NCBI GenBank assembly: GCA_003550325.1
Contig: QKWP01000791.1
Span: forward strand, 74,555-138,554
DNA: 64,000 nt
Direction: 5' to 3'
Source: Gigaspora rosea
Lineage: Eukaryota; Glomeromycota; Glomeromycetes; Diversisporales; Gigasporaceae
A model generated the notes under the pieces. That model worked only from the letters and a program-made list of their open reading frames with translations. It had not been told where the DNA came from and did no database searches. Of the stretch, positions 1 to 11,419 are shown in pieces (the stretch's first letter is position 1; each line of letters begins with the position of its first letter). The position numbers and the translations under genes are program-made.

Positions 1-618
1 AAAAAAAAAAAAAAAGGAAAGTATCCAAAAAAAAAAAAAAAAAGACAGAAGAAATCAAAGAAATGTCTTCTCAATGGCACAAAAAAAAAAAAAATACAAT
101 ATATGACACGTAGTAAGAAAAATACAAGGTCATGAAGGAGGTCAAAGCGAACAGTACTACGGTTTAAGTCAAAAGCTTGCTGAGAGTTTGATTTTTTTTT
201 TTAGAGATCAACAATCTGCCAATCGCGATTATCGTTTCATCCGGCCAATAAAAATTTTTTTCTCGATCACATGATTCTGCACCGCTTTAGCCGTCCCCCA
301 AAAAAAGAAATCTGATTTTGTCAATAAACTAAGTGCGTGAAATAAAAATTTAGGGTTAGGGTCTTAACGTTAGAGGCTATAAGGTTAGAGTGATGTTTAA
401 TATAAGTAAAATTTCATTTCCGTCATTTTTAATTAGTGCACCAAGATCGATTTAAACATTAGTTTTTGCGTATTTTCGCTTTTTTCTTCTTTTACGTGTG
501 TTCGAATTCTTCGTCGGGCTGATCCGGAATAGTCAAAATTTGCTCTCTCTGATTGGCTATTTCCTCTCCAGGAGCTTGTATTACCCGTGCAAATAAGTGG
601 ATGCGTCCCACTGAACTA
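1..618. other. Window edge: poly-A runs and a MITE end, no gene
   Basis: Several A homopolymers open the window. Around 215-300 the sequence matches, in reverse complement, the end of the MITE family at 62303-62758 (CTAAAGCGGTGCAGAATCA on the minus strand against TTAAAGCGGAGCAGAATCA there). A telomere-like TTAGGGTTAGGG near 348-362 and a CGTCGGGCTGATCCG block near 512-526 also belong to this family (compare 62040-62240). I see no coding region. Confidence 0.55.
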
Positions 619-627
619 CCCCAAGAG

Positions 628-1647
628 GAGAGTCCTTAACCTGTACCCGGGGTAGAGGCTTTTATCCTATACCCGGGGGTATAAGTTTTTATCCTGTACT
701 GCCTAAATATGATTGGTCCAAATATTAAATTTTTGAAGTCTTTTTTTTTATTATATACTTTATTATTAAAGACATTTTTTATATTAAAAAAATACTAAGT
801 AGTGAATATAAAAAAAAAAAAAACAATTAACAAAAACATGGCAAGAAAAAAACACTACAAGAGTATAGCAAATAATGGCCAAAAGCACCAACAATAATCA
901 AAAACACCAAGCACTGACAAAAGTACCACCAAATAACGATCAAAAGCACCAACAAACGACAATCAAAGTACCACCAAACTACAACCAAAGCACTACCAAA
1001 CAACATAAAGCACCACCAAATGACAACCAAAAGCACCACCAAATGACATCCAAAAGCACCACCAAACAACAACCAAAAGCACCACCAAACAACAACTAAA
1101 AGCACCACCAAACAACAACCAAATGTACCACCAACCAATGACCAAAAGCACTACCAAACAGTGATCAAAGCATGATCAAAAGCACCACCAAATAATAATC
1201 AAAAGCACCAACAAATAATGACCAAAAGCACCAACAAACGACAACCAAAAGCACCACCAAACTACAACCAAAAACACCATCAAACTACAACATAAAGTAC
1301 CACCAAATGATGACCAAAAGCATAAGAAGCATGACCAAAGGCACTACCAAATGATGACCAAAAGTGCTACCAAATTATGACCAAAGGTGCTACCAAATTA
1401 TGACCAAAGGCACCACTAAACAACAATGAAAGCAACACAAAGAGCAACAAAAGCACTGCAAGAATGACAACAAAAGAATAAAAAAAATACCACACAATGA
1501 CAACAAAAGCATAACAAAGGCACCACAAAAATGACAACAGAAAAAATATGCAATTCTATATTGATCAGTTTAATTTAATTTTATAAACATAGTCATATAA
1601 CAAACACAGGATAAGACCCTCTACTCAGGGTATAGGTTAAGTTTCTT
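628..1647. mobile_element. MULE-like non-autonomous element carrying a minisatellite
   Basis: The ends are imperfect terminal inverted repeats: GAGAGTCCTTAACCTGTACC on the left, and AAGAAACTTAACCTATACC when the right end is read on the minus strand. Similarity continues inward for about 45 bp through the ACCCGGGGTAGAGG block. The element is bounded by a perfect 9-bp direct repeat, CCCCAAGAG, at 619-627 and 1648-1656. A 9-bp target duplication is typical of Mutator-like (MULE) elements, and hAT elements make 8 bp, so MULE is favoured but not proven. There is no transposase. The interior is mostly the minisatellite listed separately, so the element could only be moved in trans. Confidence 0.8.
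866..1560. repeat. Minisatellite of ACCACCAAAC-type units
   Basis: About 30 degenerate copies of a 20-24 bp unit of the form ACCACCAAACAACAACCAAA, rich in CAA and CCA triplets, lie inside the element at 628-1647. The strand asymmetry (almost no G) opens long spurious reading frames on both strands. These should not be annotated as proteins. Confidence 0.9.
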
Positions 1648-2035
1648 CCCCAAGAGCATCTCTAAAAATTTTGCAATTATATAGTTATGTAACAATGATT
1701 GTTAGAGTATAAATAAACATAATAGTAATATGATCAAATAATGTATTTGATTCTGTAATAATTTACTAGAATAAAAGTTTTTTTTATTATTACTTGTATG
1801 CTTTTTTCATTATACTTTTATATCTTTTTTTATTGCTTTTATACAAAATATAATATGAAACATGTATTGAAAATGAAACCAAGTGCAAATGTTCTAGATA
1901 TCAAAAATATTTGCTAATTAATCAATTTCTAGTAAAAAAGAAACTGCCAAGTCTTGTGATTTATATCATTTACAATTTTTATGTTATTATAAAAAATTAC
2001 TTAAATCTGATTAACAAGAAATATTCTTTTCTAAA

Positions 2036-3250
2036 GAAATGGCTAAAAACTTTTTGATACTGTTGCTACAGTACAATAAAAATTTAGAAAATGAATTAGC
2101 TGAAATTGACTTTGAATACAATATTACATTGAATAATTTTCAAATATAGATGATACTTCTCATGAAATATCCAAAAAGATTGCTAATTTAATTGGTGATA
2201 ATGATGGATATTATTATATTTATCATAATGCTTACTATTCCAAAAAAACTAAAAACTTAAATACATTTTAATATCGATGTTCCTAATGCCGAAATTTAGC
2301 AAAAAAGCTATAAAAATATTAGGTCCTTATTTACCAAAGAGACTATGAATCAATAGAATGATTTGACTGTAGATGCACCCTTCAAATTAGTATAGATACA
2401 ACAACTAACCATGTGTTTATACATCTTAAGCATGAATTCTTTTACTAATGACTGAAAGAAACTATATTACAGAAGAAATTATAAATAAAATAAAAGAAAC
2501 CTTTATTTAACTCCAAGTGATATTTATAGTATGTTGGAACAAGATTTTTCAAAAATAACACAAAAACAGATTTATGCATAGTATCCAAAATGAGTTTATT
2601 TGTGACATTAATCAAATAAAATTAGCGAAAATTTTTTTAGAGAGCACAACTATCAGGTTGTTATGTTTAATAAGGGTGGTACAGATATTACGTAATATTT
2701 TAGGGGGGAGGGGGGTTTCAGAAATCTTACGTTAAATATAAAAGTTTATAATAGCCAATCAAATTTCTCTTATGTAGGGGGGAGAGGGGTAGAGGTATAG
2801 TAAAATTATATTATGTAATATATGTTACCATCCTAATAGCAATGAAGTAAAATATTTAGATTTTCTTATACCATTCTATGAAAATTTTAAAAAAAAAACA
2901 AGAAAATATTTGTAGATGCAACTTATAAGACAAATATATTAGAGCATGAACTTTATTTAATAGTAAGTCAATATGATAATGGGGTTTTGTTTTAGTATAT
3001 TTGTTGTTGAAAGAAATATACAGAATGGTGCAAGAACAGAAATTTTAGTAGAGTTTTTCAAAATTTTACTAAATTTAGAAATGAATTAAGTTATTTATCT
3101 GTATATAAATAAAGATTTTGCTCAAATTTCAGTAGCACAACAAATATGGTCGAATATTAAAATACAAATTTGCTACTAGCATTTTAAGAAAGTACTAAAA
3201 ATTGTTTATAAGATAATTCTCTATCCAAAAAAATAATATATAGTTCTCAA
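2036..3250 (+). pseudogene. MULE (Mutator-like) transposase relic
   Basis: Discontinuous plus-strand translation reads like a MULE transposase. An N-terminal zinc-finger-like stretch sits near 2190-2290 (KNLNTF, YRCSQCRN). A first catalytic block with VDATYKTNILEHELYLIVSQ sits near 2915-2975. A second block with DKDFAQISVAQQIWSNIKIQ and CYWHFKK sits near 3112-3192. DATY and DKDFAQI are the positions where MULE enzymes carry their first two catalytic Asp residues, and C-W-H-x-KK follows in the family. The frame changes many times and stops are frequent, so it is dead. A 162-bp MITE (2673-2834) interrupts it before the first catalytic block. I could not delimit terminal repeats. Family assignment is fairly sure; the exact ends are not. 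Confidence 0.65.
2673..2834. mobile_element. MITE with AGGGTGGTA ends inside the MULE relic
   Basis: Inverted ends: AGGGTGGTACAGATATTACG on the left, and AGGATGGTAACATATATTAC for the right end on the minus strand. G-rich blocks (GGGGGGAGGGG, GGGGGGAGAGGGG) lie inside. Flanks share TAATA (left) and TAATA (right), so the target duplication is TAATA or only TA. It interrupts the MULE transposase relic and is therefore younger. Confidence 0.65.
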
Positions 3251-5093
3251 TATGTTTGATTTTATTGACATTAAGTTTTATCCTATTACTATTGAATTAC
3301 AAAAAAAAAATTGCTTCTGTTTCTGTTTAAGAGAATTACAATCCAAAGTGATTTCAATTATAGAGAATCATATGCATCTGCATCTACTGATTCCTATGGT
3401 AATTCGAAAGGGATCTTTGAATCAGAAAAATAAATCTGAATACAATGTACAAAGGAAATTTATGAATTCAAATGCTTCTAGAAGAACTTTTTCAAAATAA
3501 AACCTTCAAAAAGCTACTAAGTAAAGTTGAATAATATGATATTCAGCTATTCTTAGTTAAAATTTTAATTAATATTAACAAAGATATTTAGATTTTTTAA
3601 TTTTATTCCCAGATTTGGAATTTTTTAAAATTTTCAATTTTGATAATGATAGAAAAATCATGGTATCTACTCTGATTTTCACAAGTTCAAATGAAACAAG
3701 TTACTGCATACTATTAAAAATAACAAATAATCAAATAAAATTTTACTTTCTGAAATTTCAAGTTATTTGGTTTAATTTTTGTTCCAGAATAGCTTTTTTT
3801 CATTCAAAAATGTCAATATTTTCTTGTAGATCACTTTTTTGCATATGTTTTAAACCATGTTTTAAACCATATTTTAATTATAGAAGCAAACTTTAATAGT
3901 AAAGTATCAAAGTTATCTTATAAAGCTAAGGTTTTTTCAACTCATTTTACAACTTTTGTTAGTTGTCTTAATAAAATTTCACATAAATAGTGTTGTTAGC
4001 TTTTAATTTATTCTCACCAAAAAAGAAATAATTCAAAAAAAATAAATTATAATGATATGAAAATCCAACCATTTTGCCAAAATAGTGAGCTGATTATTTT
4101 GGTAGTTAAATTGTTTAGAACAGACCACTAGTAAGAGTTATTCATATTAATTTTTTAAGATATTTTTATGCAATTAAATTGTATTTTATTAATAAAAAAT
4201 AAACTTTTTTTATGCATTATACAAATAGAAAAATTATGTATTTATAATTAGTATCTATGTTAAGAAATAAAAATAGTATGCAATTGAATAGTATATGCAT
4301 TTGGAAAGTATGCATTTAGACAGTATTGGCTGTATAATAAAAGCAAACAAAGAATTTTTCAAAAAAGCATAGCATATTAAAAATGTTAAAATAAATAAAA
4401 AAAATTAATAAAATTTTTTTTATAAATATTGATATCTATTGTAAAAATTTGGTTTTAAATATTGCTTCAAATTATTACATTTCATCCAAAGTACAACTGG
4501 TAAGTACATATTTTCAGATTGTAAAAATTTTATAATTTTTACCCAAGTTTAAAAAAATAAAGAATTAGTAATTCTAAATAATAGTTTATAAGAAACAATA
4601 TAAACTATTAAATTTTATTAAAATAATAAATATATAATTATTCACTAATACTACAATATATTAATAGAATTCTAGATTAACAATTAAATTTAATGATCCA
4701 GTAAATATTCAAAATATGTTATTCAATTCTCATTTGATTTCCTATTTATATTTACTTGAACTATTTGTTAACTGTTACCTTTATTCCTGGTTTTTAACAT
4801 GGCTGCATTGCATAGCTACTTTATTGAAATATTGTCCCTAAGTAGTTAGAAGCTTCCAATAATATAGAATCTTTAAGCACTTCAAAAATATAATAATTCA
4901 AATATTTATAAAATTTATCTTTTTTTTTTATTAGAAATCTAATTTGTTTATAAAACTAAAATTTGACCACTTATATTAAAAGTATAATAAAAAATTAAAA
5001 GCATAATAAAAAATTAAATCATAATAAAATTTTAAAATATTAATCATCAAACTTTTTATTTTTCTTACATTTGGTTACTTCAAAAAAACATGC
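3251..5093. other. AT-rich stretch, no recognisable gene
   Basis: Very AT-rich sequence with short open frames (for example 3252-3500 and 3615-3896) that show no recognisable motif. They may be remnants of the 3' part of the MULE relic. Nothing else is supported. Confidence 0.4.
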
Positions 5094-5102
5094 GTTAGAT
5101 GT

Positions 5103-5679
5103 TAGGGTGAGACATCAACTAAGTAATCAAAACTATGTTAGCAACATTGATCAATTTATTAAGATCAGATTTATTAGCGAAATTAATACTTGTAGTAATA
5201 AATTGAATATTATTTTTATATCAAAAAATATACAAATTTCTAAAAGATTCAGACGAAAACTGCACTTATTTTTCGAATTTTTTTTGAACGAAGAGCATTC
5301 ATTAGAATTATCTCGAAGGTTTAATGTTGAATTTTTTGCGAAAAGCTTTAAGTAAATATTAAGGTTTCGAGATTTTTTTTTTTTACTCTAAATCAATAAA
5401 ATTAAGAAGACATTCTATTAGATTCTATAAGATGAATGCCCAAAACTTATACATTGACACAAAATTATCAACATTGTTTTATTCTCTAGCATTTTATAAG
5501 CAATTTGTGAAAGGTTCAAGTAATTTAATGCCTTGACGAGAAGTAGAATCGGTTTGAAAATTTTTTTTTTTGTATTAGTAAAAAATTTATCGCTGTTTGT
5601 GTAACATAAAAATCTGTGATATGTAAAATTTCATAGTTTGCTAACATAGTATTGATTACTTAGTTGATGTCTCACCCTA
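5103..5679. mobile_element. Foldback MITE, TAGGGTG family, copy A
   Basis: Long inverted ends begin TAGGGTGAGACATCAACTAA and continue AGTAATCAAAACTATGTTAG; the right end is nearly the exact reverse complement. The element is flanked by a perfect 9-bp direct repeat GTTAGATGT (5094-5102 and 5680-5688), the signature of MULE-type integration. No transposase is encoded. The open frame at 5071-5355 crosses the left end and is not a gene. Related copies are at 7504-7979 and 45121-45729. Confidence 0.88.
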
Positions 5680-5699
5680 GTTAGATGTGTTCCCACTGT

Positions 5700-5990
5700 A
5701 CACTAAATTTTTTTATATATGGTTTGGTATTTTAAAAAACTCAAACATTCGATTTTTGGATCAAACAATGCTCGAAATTCTAGAGTTTGTAGTTGACAAA
5801 CTCTAATTTAAGTAAAAATTGTAAGGATGCAGTGGTGTCCCACACATATATGGTTTTTTATTTAAAAAACTCAAGCATTCGAGTTTTTGGATCAAACAAT
5901 GTTCGAAATTCTAGAGGTTGTAGTTGAACAATGCTCGAAAACTTTGATTCAAACTCTAATTTAAGTAAAAATTGTAAGGGTGCAGTGAAC
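5700..5990. repeat. Direct repeat pair of about 120 bp
   Basis: Two similar blocks (about 5712-5822 and 5848-5982) share GGTTTTTTATTTAAAAAACT-like starts, CATTCGA, TTTTTGGATCAAACAATG and a common end, CTCTAATTTAAGTAAAAATT. They look like a local tandem duplication. No coding capacity is seen. Confidence 0.6.
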
Positions 5991-6028
5991 TTATGATTGA
6001 TTTTTTATAAAAAAAAAAAACTAATTAA

Positions 6029-6487
6029 CTATATCTCGATAATGTAGATTATCCGAAGCACACCAAAAGGTTGCCAATTACAGAACCAATATACTGCAAT
6101 CCAAATATCATACCAAACACCATTTTGAGGTGTTTCTCTAGCATCGAATGTCCAATTGGACGTATATGGATTAACTTGACAACCTGTTACATCACTACAA
6201 TGCTGGTAATTAACAAATTGAGGCTCTCCAAGAATTCTTCCACTGTGGCCATCATCACTATGAAAGGTAAAATGGCCAAATGCTTGTGGTGCAATAGGGA
6301 TACGAGAATCAGGATAAGAAGTATTAACCGTAATTTGGAGTATACCTGGATACCATTTTACATTTGTAATTGAAGCAGCACAATAGTTACGACAACCTTG
6401 TCCACTAGGATGACATCCATGAGTTTTTTCAACATACATAATAAGAAAAAATAAAGCAAATAAAATAATAAAGTATTTCCAACTCAT
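6029..6487 (-). CDS. Small secreted six-cysteine protein, unknown family
   Basis: Uninterrupted 152-residue frame starting MSWKYF. Residues 1-24 form a clear signal peptide: a Lys, a hydrophobic core rich in Ile, Phe and Leu, then a polar THG before the predicted cut. The mature part has six cysteines (C25, C32, C36, C97, C103, C136), enough for three disulfides, and possible N-glycosylation sites at N55 (NTS) and N111 (NWT). It is rich in Trp, Tyr and Pro. I do not recognise the family. A short, secreted, cysteine-containing protein in a repeat-rich region fits the profile of fungal effector candidates, but that is inference. Alternative readings on the opposite strand (6071-6373) are shadows. 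It is the only clearly intact single-exon gene in the first 22 kb. It lies 341 bp from a MULE-type MITE. No intron is needed. Confidence 0.75.
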   Translation of the reverse strand: MSWKYFIILFALFFLIMYVEKTHGCHPSGQGCRNYCAASITNVKWYPGILQITVNTSYPDSRIPIAPQAFGHFTFHSDDGHSGRILGEPQFVNYQHCSDVTGCQVNPYTSNWTFDARETPQNGVWYDIWIAVYWFCNWQPFGVLRIIYIIEI

Positions 6488-6489
6488 GA

Positions 6490-7494
6490 TGGATTATGAA
6501 CTTATAATTATGTTCAGGTTGTTATGTTTACTCATGTACTTAATTATTTTTTTTTTTTTTCAAGAAAATCTTTTCTTTAAATTGTTTTTACAAAATCTAT
6601 CAATTTATTTCATTTCCAAATCGTCTTGATCCCTCTTTATGAAAGTTATTAACTCCTTTAGTTATAAATTGTCTTGATAAAGAATATCATTTTTAAATTT
6701 AGTGCGAATAAATGAATGCTTAAAACTAAATCATTATGGATAAGGAGTTATTAAGTATGTACTTTGATTGACAAATGATCGTTATATTCGCAAGCCAAAT
6801 TAAACATGAATAAGAAATTAAAAGAGAGATGGATAAAATATCTTGAGTTTATCGAATGATAAATGATCATTATATTGGGCCGTTACTCGGTCCGTCCGGT
6901 CTATAGTAGGTGGTAGAAGTAAGTTTACAAATTAATACGGTTACGGCATTGCCGTATTTTTTGCCGTAATTGCTGTGAGCCGTAAAGCCGTAAAGCCGTA
7001 AAGCCGTAATGCCGTAATGCCGTAATGCCGTAATGCAGAAATACTATCTGCTATAATACCGTTTGTTAAAATGCTGTCTGCATTGTGTTTTCCTTTAAAT
7101 AATATATAATACTATTAAAATATTTTTTCGAATTTGATTATGTTGATTTAGTACATGTAATGACTATGAAAAAAGGGTTTGTAGGTCTAGGTTTTATTTT
7201 GACTTAAACGTCTGATTTATTTTTTTGCCCAATTAGACCAGTCTATAAGTCATTGTTTGAGAACGTCTTTAGCGATCTAATTAATCGGAAATGACATCAT
7301 TGTTAACAGCATTTTTGGCTTAGATAAGATGATACATGCCTACATACATGCTTACGTGTTTTAAAATTTATTATGACTAAAATCCTCCGCTTCGCTCCGG
7401 AATTACTTTTATGCTTACTGATTAATTAATGTAAATGAAATGCTTGTATGGCAAATAACAACATATTCATCAGTTTCCGGTTTGGAATGACTGG
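6490..7494. other. AT-rich region, no gene
   Basis: Contains a GCCGTAA repeat (listed separately) and a block near 6886-6960 (GGTGGTAGAAGTAA) that may be one end of a larger element whose other end is near 9575-9594. No coding region is supported. Confidence 0.4.
6979..7035. repeat. 8-bp tandem repeat GCCGTAAW
   Basis: Seven consecutive units of GCCGTAAA or GCCGTAAT. Scattered GCCGTAA motifs recur, often inverted, near 6945-6970, 8910-8945 and 9530-9580. They may be subterminal binding sites of an old element. Confidence 0.85.
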
Positions 7495-7503
7495 GTGTCA
7501 CGT

Positions 7504-7979
7504 TAGGGTGGGGCCTCAACTAAATTAAATCAAACATTAGTTAGGGTAATATATGAAGATCATTAATTTCGGATTTTTTATAGGCCATATATTTAAATAT
7601 TAAATTAAATTACATTTATTAGCATAACTATTAAACAAAAGTATATATTATTTTTTTTTTAACTTGAAGCTCTCAACTAGCTCTACATGGTAATAGAGCT
7701 ATTTTTCAAATAATTTGTTAAAAAAATTTCGCAAAAATCAATTAATTTTTTAACGTTTAATATTGAAAAAAGTAGCTCTATTAACATGTAGAGCTAGTTG
7801 AGAGCTTTCAAGTTAAAAAAAAATTATATGCACTTTCATTAGATATTTGTGCTAATAAATGTAAATTTAATTTTATAATTATTTTGATATCGAAATTTAA
7901 CCATTAATAAATCCGAAATTAATGATCTTCATATATTACCCCGACTATGTTTGATTTTATTAGTTGAGGCCCCACCCTA
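7504..7979. mobile_element. Foldback MITE, TAGGGTG family, copy B
   Basis: The ends begin TAGGGTGGGGCCTCAACTAA, and the two arms are reverse complements for at least 150 bp (GATCATTAATTTCGGATTTT in the left arm, inverted in the right). A perfect 9-bp direct repeat GTGTCACGT lies at 7495-7503 and 7980-7988. The arms share only the outer end with copy A, so it is a distinct subfamily using the same ends. A second, shorter hairpin (AGCTCTCAACTAGCTCTACA and its complement, about 7666-7815) occupies the middle. Confidence 0.88.
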
Positions 7980-7988
7980 GTGTCACGT

Positions 7989-9289
7989 AGTTACTTAATT
8001 ATAACATTATGTAGTTACGGTATCGCATTATTACAATATTGTGTTCTTGCGGCATTATAACAGGGAGGACCGTCCCGAGTGCCCCGAGTTTGTAGATCGT
8101 TACACAATTGATTCGGGATTTTTTTTATACGTTTTACAGTACTTTTTTCGGAAGATCGGGTAGATTATCTCTTTTGTGAACCCACAAAGCGTATTAAGTA
8201 AAACTTGAAGTTTTCGTTGCGTACTATAAGAATAACAGCTTAATCCCTCTTAATCCCTCGTCCTTCATGTTATATTTTACCTGTAAAAGTTATAAGTAAA
8301 TTACGATCACTACTTTGACTAAATCTTTCATGTTGAACAAAAAAACGTAAAAAAAGTTTTAATAACGGTAATGTAAGAGGAAGAAATTAGTTTATATATT
8401 GTTTTTATTTTACGTATTGCATATATATTCTTTAAAAATTGAAAGTATATGAATTTTGTTAATTAACTATGCGATTTTTATTAATAATATTATTATAGGT
8501 GCTTTTATAATACGATAAGAAGTTTATAGATAAGATGTATTAAAACCGCAGAGGCTTCTTATTATATAATGATAGTAGTATAGTATAAGATATTAGAAAT
8601 TTGAGTAGATATAGGATTAGATATAGGATTCGTAGATTAGACGTAGAATTAGAATAAGGATTAGACGTAAAATTAAACAAAGATAGATTATTAAGATTTT
8701 GTAAATAAATGAAAATAAATACCATTAAAAGATCAATAATCCAGATTTAAATAATGCTTGCTTATTTACAGTAACATTTGGCGGCATTTATTTTGAGCTT
8801 TAGCTATAAATTTTAATAAATTTTTTAAATTTTAATTAAATTTCGTTTTTTTTCGCTTTACGATTTGATTGGTTAATCAGCATGTGATCTTTTTCACATG
8901 ATAAAAATTACGTTACGGCATTACGGCATAGAATTTTTACGGCAATTAGTTGACAGCTCAGTACACCGGCGGTCTATCGATGAATCACGGGGTCGGTTCC
9001 GTACAACCGGCCAAGGGTTAATTTGGGCCGAAAAAGGCGTGTTAGATTTGGCTGTGTTTATACAACAGTGCTTGTAGCAATTTTAACGAATGGATTAATG
9101 TATTATGTATCGAGTGTACTTGTATTATTTAATAAAGACAACAAGAAATCGTTTATAATAGTAAATAGTATTTATTAAAACAAAGGTGGAAATTGTTGTT
9201 TTTTCCCAAAGGGCCAGACGGCCTTTATTTGTAATTATTGTTTTGACTATTTACATTCGAAAGGATCATTTCTATTACTTGGATCTTTA
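7989..9289. other. Intergenic, GCCGTAA motifs, no gene
   Basis: AT-rich sequence with a few GC-rich islands (8045-8110, 8960-9015). The open frame at 8540-8725 on the minus strand has no recognisable motif. Nothing else is supported. Confidence 0.4.
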
Positions 9290-9290
9290 A

Positions 9291-9434
9291 TATGCTAAAT
9301 ATTATTATTATTAATATGATCCATAATATCATTATTGTCATTAATATTATTATAATCGCTTATATCCCTGATATCAATATAATTAACTACATTATCCGGA
9401 TCCAAATTATCGGGGATTTCTATTATATCGGCCT
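9291..9434 (-). pseudogene. Acidic C-terminal protein tail fragment
   Basis: Minus-strand reading ADIIEIPDNLDPDNVVNYID, then IRDISDYNNINDNNDIMDHI and an Asn run before a stop. An acidic, Asn-rich C-terminal tail like this is common in AM-fungal proteins, including transposases. Upstream coding sequence is not visible, so this is at best the last part of a decayed gene. Confidence 0.3.
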
Positions 9435-9599
9435 ATTCTAAAATATCTAGTCGGTCGGAGTAATTCAGCCAAATTAGTAGGTACCGGGTCACTGGGTCAC
9501 GTGACTGCCGTCAGGTCACGTTTCCGGTCTCACACCGTAATTAATTCTACCACTTGTAAAATGCCGTAATTGCGAGTAATTCTACCATCCGGTCCATTC

Positions 9600-11419
9600 T
9601 AGTCTGATCTTTTATAGATCAGACCAGGATTAATTGGACTTTTTAGGTTAGATCATAATAATAATTTTTATTTAATTTGATTAATCAGATTATTATATTG
9701 GTAAATGGATACCAATTCTAAAATAACCAATAAACTTATTCACCATTCTGTGATCATAAGATGTGTGCATTGGAATTATTATAATTTCCATCATGAGTTT
9801 CCGTAAAATATCTTGTTACAGAATTTGTTATTCCAGTGATAGTATATAGGATGATCGAGTTAGTTTTATATAGGAATTATCCCAATTTTTATCATGAATT
9901 ACGATAAAGAATTTTGCTACAGAACTTACTATTCCGATGGTATACAGTTTATGTTTATTTTGTAAATGTTACTAATGTTGTTCATATCTCAGTCAATAAC
10001 GTCAAAGATACATAAGTCTGCATAACACGAAAATTGATTTTAAAAATCCTAATAATTTAAGAACCCGAAGTAGTACCGAAAGATTAGCCTAATTTATTTA
10101 ATTTTGTGAAAATTTTTATGTAAGTATAATCATATGAACGATTCATAAACTATAGTGCACCAATCCCTTATTTTTTTACAATTTTTTGAATTCGGACCCA
10201 CACTCAGATCATGTATTTCAAACAGCAAATCAAAAGCGTTAAAGCGCACAAACGAATAATAAAAGAAGATAATCTACGTATAACGTCAAGTCATGATCTT
10301 CATTAAGGAAAAATTGAAATATTATATCCGAAGAATAGTATATCCATGCTTTGGTGAATATCCAGCTGGTATAAAACATATAAAACTGGCAAATTTAATT
10401 ATTAGCATATAATCTATATAAGATAGCTGCGCAGCATGCGATGCCGCGCAGGACCAGCACGATCAGTATTTGTTAAATTTTATGGTTTTTTTTTTTTTTG
10501 TTGTACATATTATGGTTTTGTAATTTAGCGCGTTCGCGTTGTAAGCATTTATCTTATCAACTAATAAGATTGTAAGATTACGTGTAATGTGAAATTAAAA
10601 AAATAAGTTTGTAGCTTAAAGTTTTGTTTATGAAATTAGCTTTAGCATTTTCAAATAAAATTCCTCACAAAATTTTGGGTTTAAACCTTTTCTTATATGC
10701 TTTATCTTAATTTTAATCTAACTTTAACTTAATCATTACCTTAACCCTATACTAACGAATTAATTATTGTTCTGATCTCACGTTATACAAGCATATGCGC
10801 AAAATATATGATTCTTTTTTTTTATTGTTTTTTATTTATATATATATGTTGTCGACTTATCATTTGTTCGTTTGTAATTATAATTTAGTTTAGCGTTTTC
10901 TTACTAAGTTTAATTGTGTTGGGGAGTCAAATTAAACAATTATGTTAAAATTGCAAAATTAATCGCATTATTTTTGTTGTTTTATAACATGTGGCTTTTG
11001 TTTTGTTTCTGATTTACGAGTTATAGTAATGAAATACAAATTGGTGTTATTTTACTGTTGTTGAGTAACCTATGCAGCTTTATAGTATCGCGTTATTTTT
11101 TCTTCGATTGTCTTCTGACAGGTCATAGGCTGTATTAATTTGTATAACTGACTGTCGTCCTACATAAAAAGCATTCATTTTTTTACGAAAGACTAATGTT
11201 ATAATTTTAAGTTACATAACCCTCATTTCTTATATGACTGTCGTCTCGACATGTTGTTTATGAAAACTCACTGGGTAGCGAGGGAGGGATGATGTAATTA
11301 GAATGAATAATGGGTTTGCAGAAAAAAAAAGTTTATTTTACCTATGAACTTTAACAATGCGTGTCAGGTAAAGGAAAACTTCTCGCTGCCTTTCAATTAT
11401 ATTTTTTACTGGACTAATC
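9600..11419. other. AT-rich, degenerate repeats, no gene
   Basis: Two related blocks at about 9755-9835 and 9870-9945 share an ATTATNNNAATTTNNATCATGA core and a TTGCTACAGAACTTACTATT-like core. Similar blocks occur at 12960-13640 and 35620-35690, so this is an old dispersed repeat. A GC-rich palindromic spot (GCTGCGCAGCATGCGATGCC) lies at 10426-10445. No coding region is seen. Confidence 0.4.

Noticed and set aside
827-1138. 103-residue Val/Trp/Cys-rich frame on the minus strand and 74-residue Lys/Asn frame on the plus strand
   Set aside because: Both are translations of the CAA/CCA minisatellite; no stop codons arise because the repeat lacks them.
6071-6373. 100-residue plus-strand frame
   Set aside because: Overlaps the secreted-protein gene on the other strand; composition fits a shadow frame.
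10426-10450. GC-rich palindromic word considered as a regulatory site
   Set aside because: Single short occurrence with no gene nearby; no support for function.
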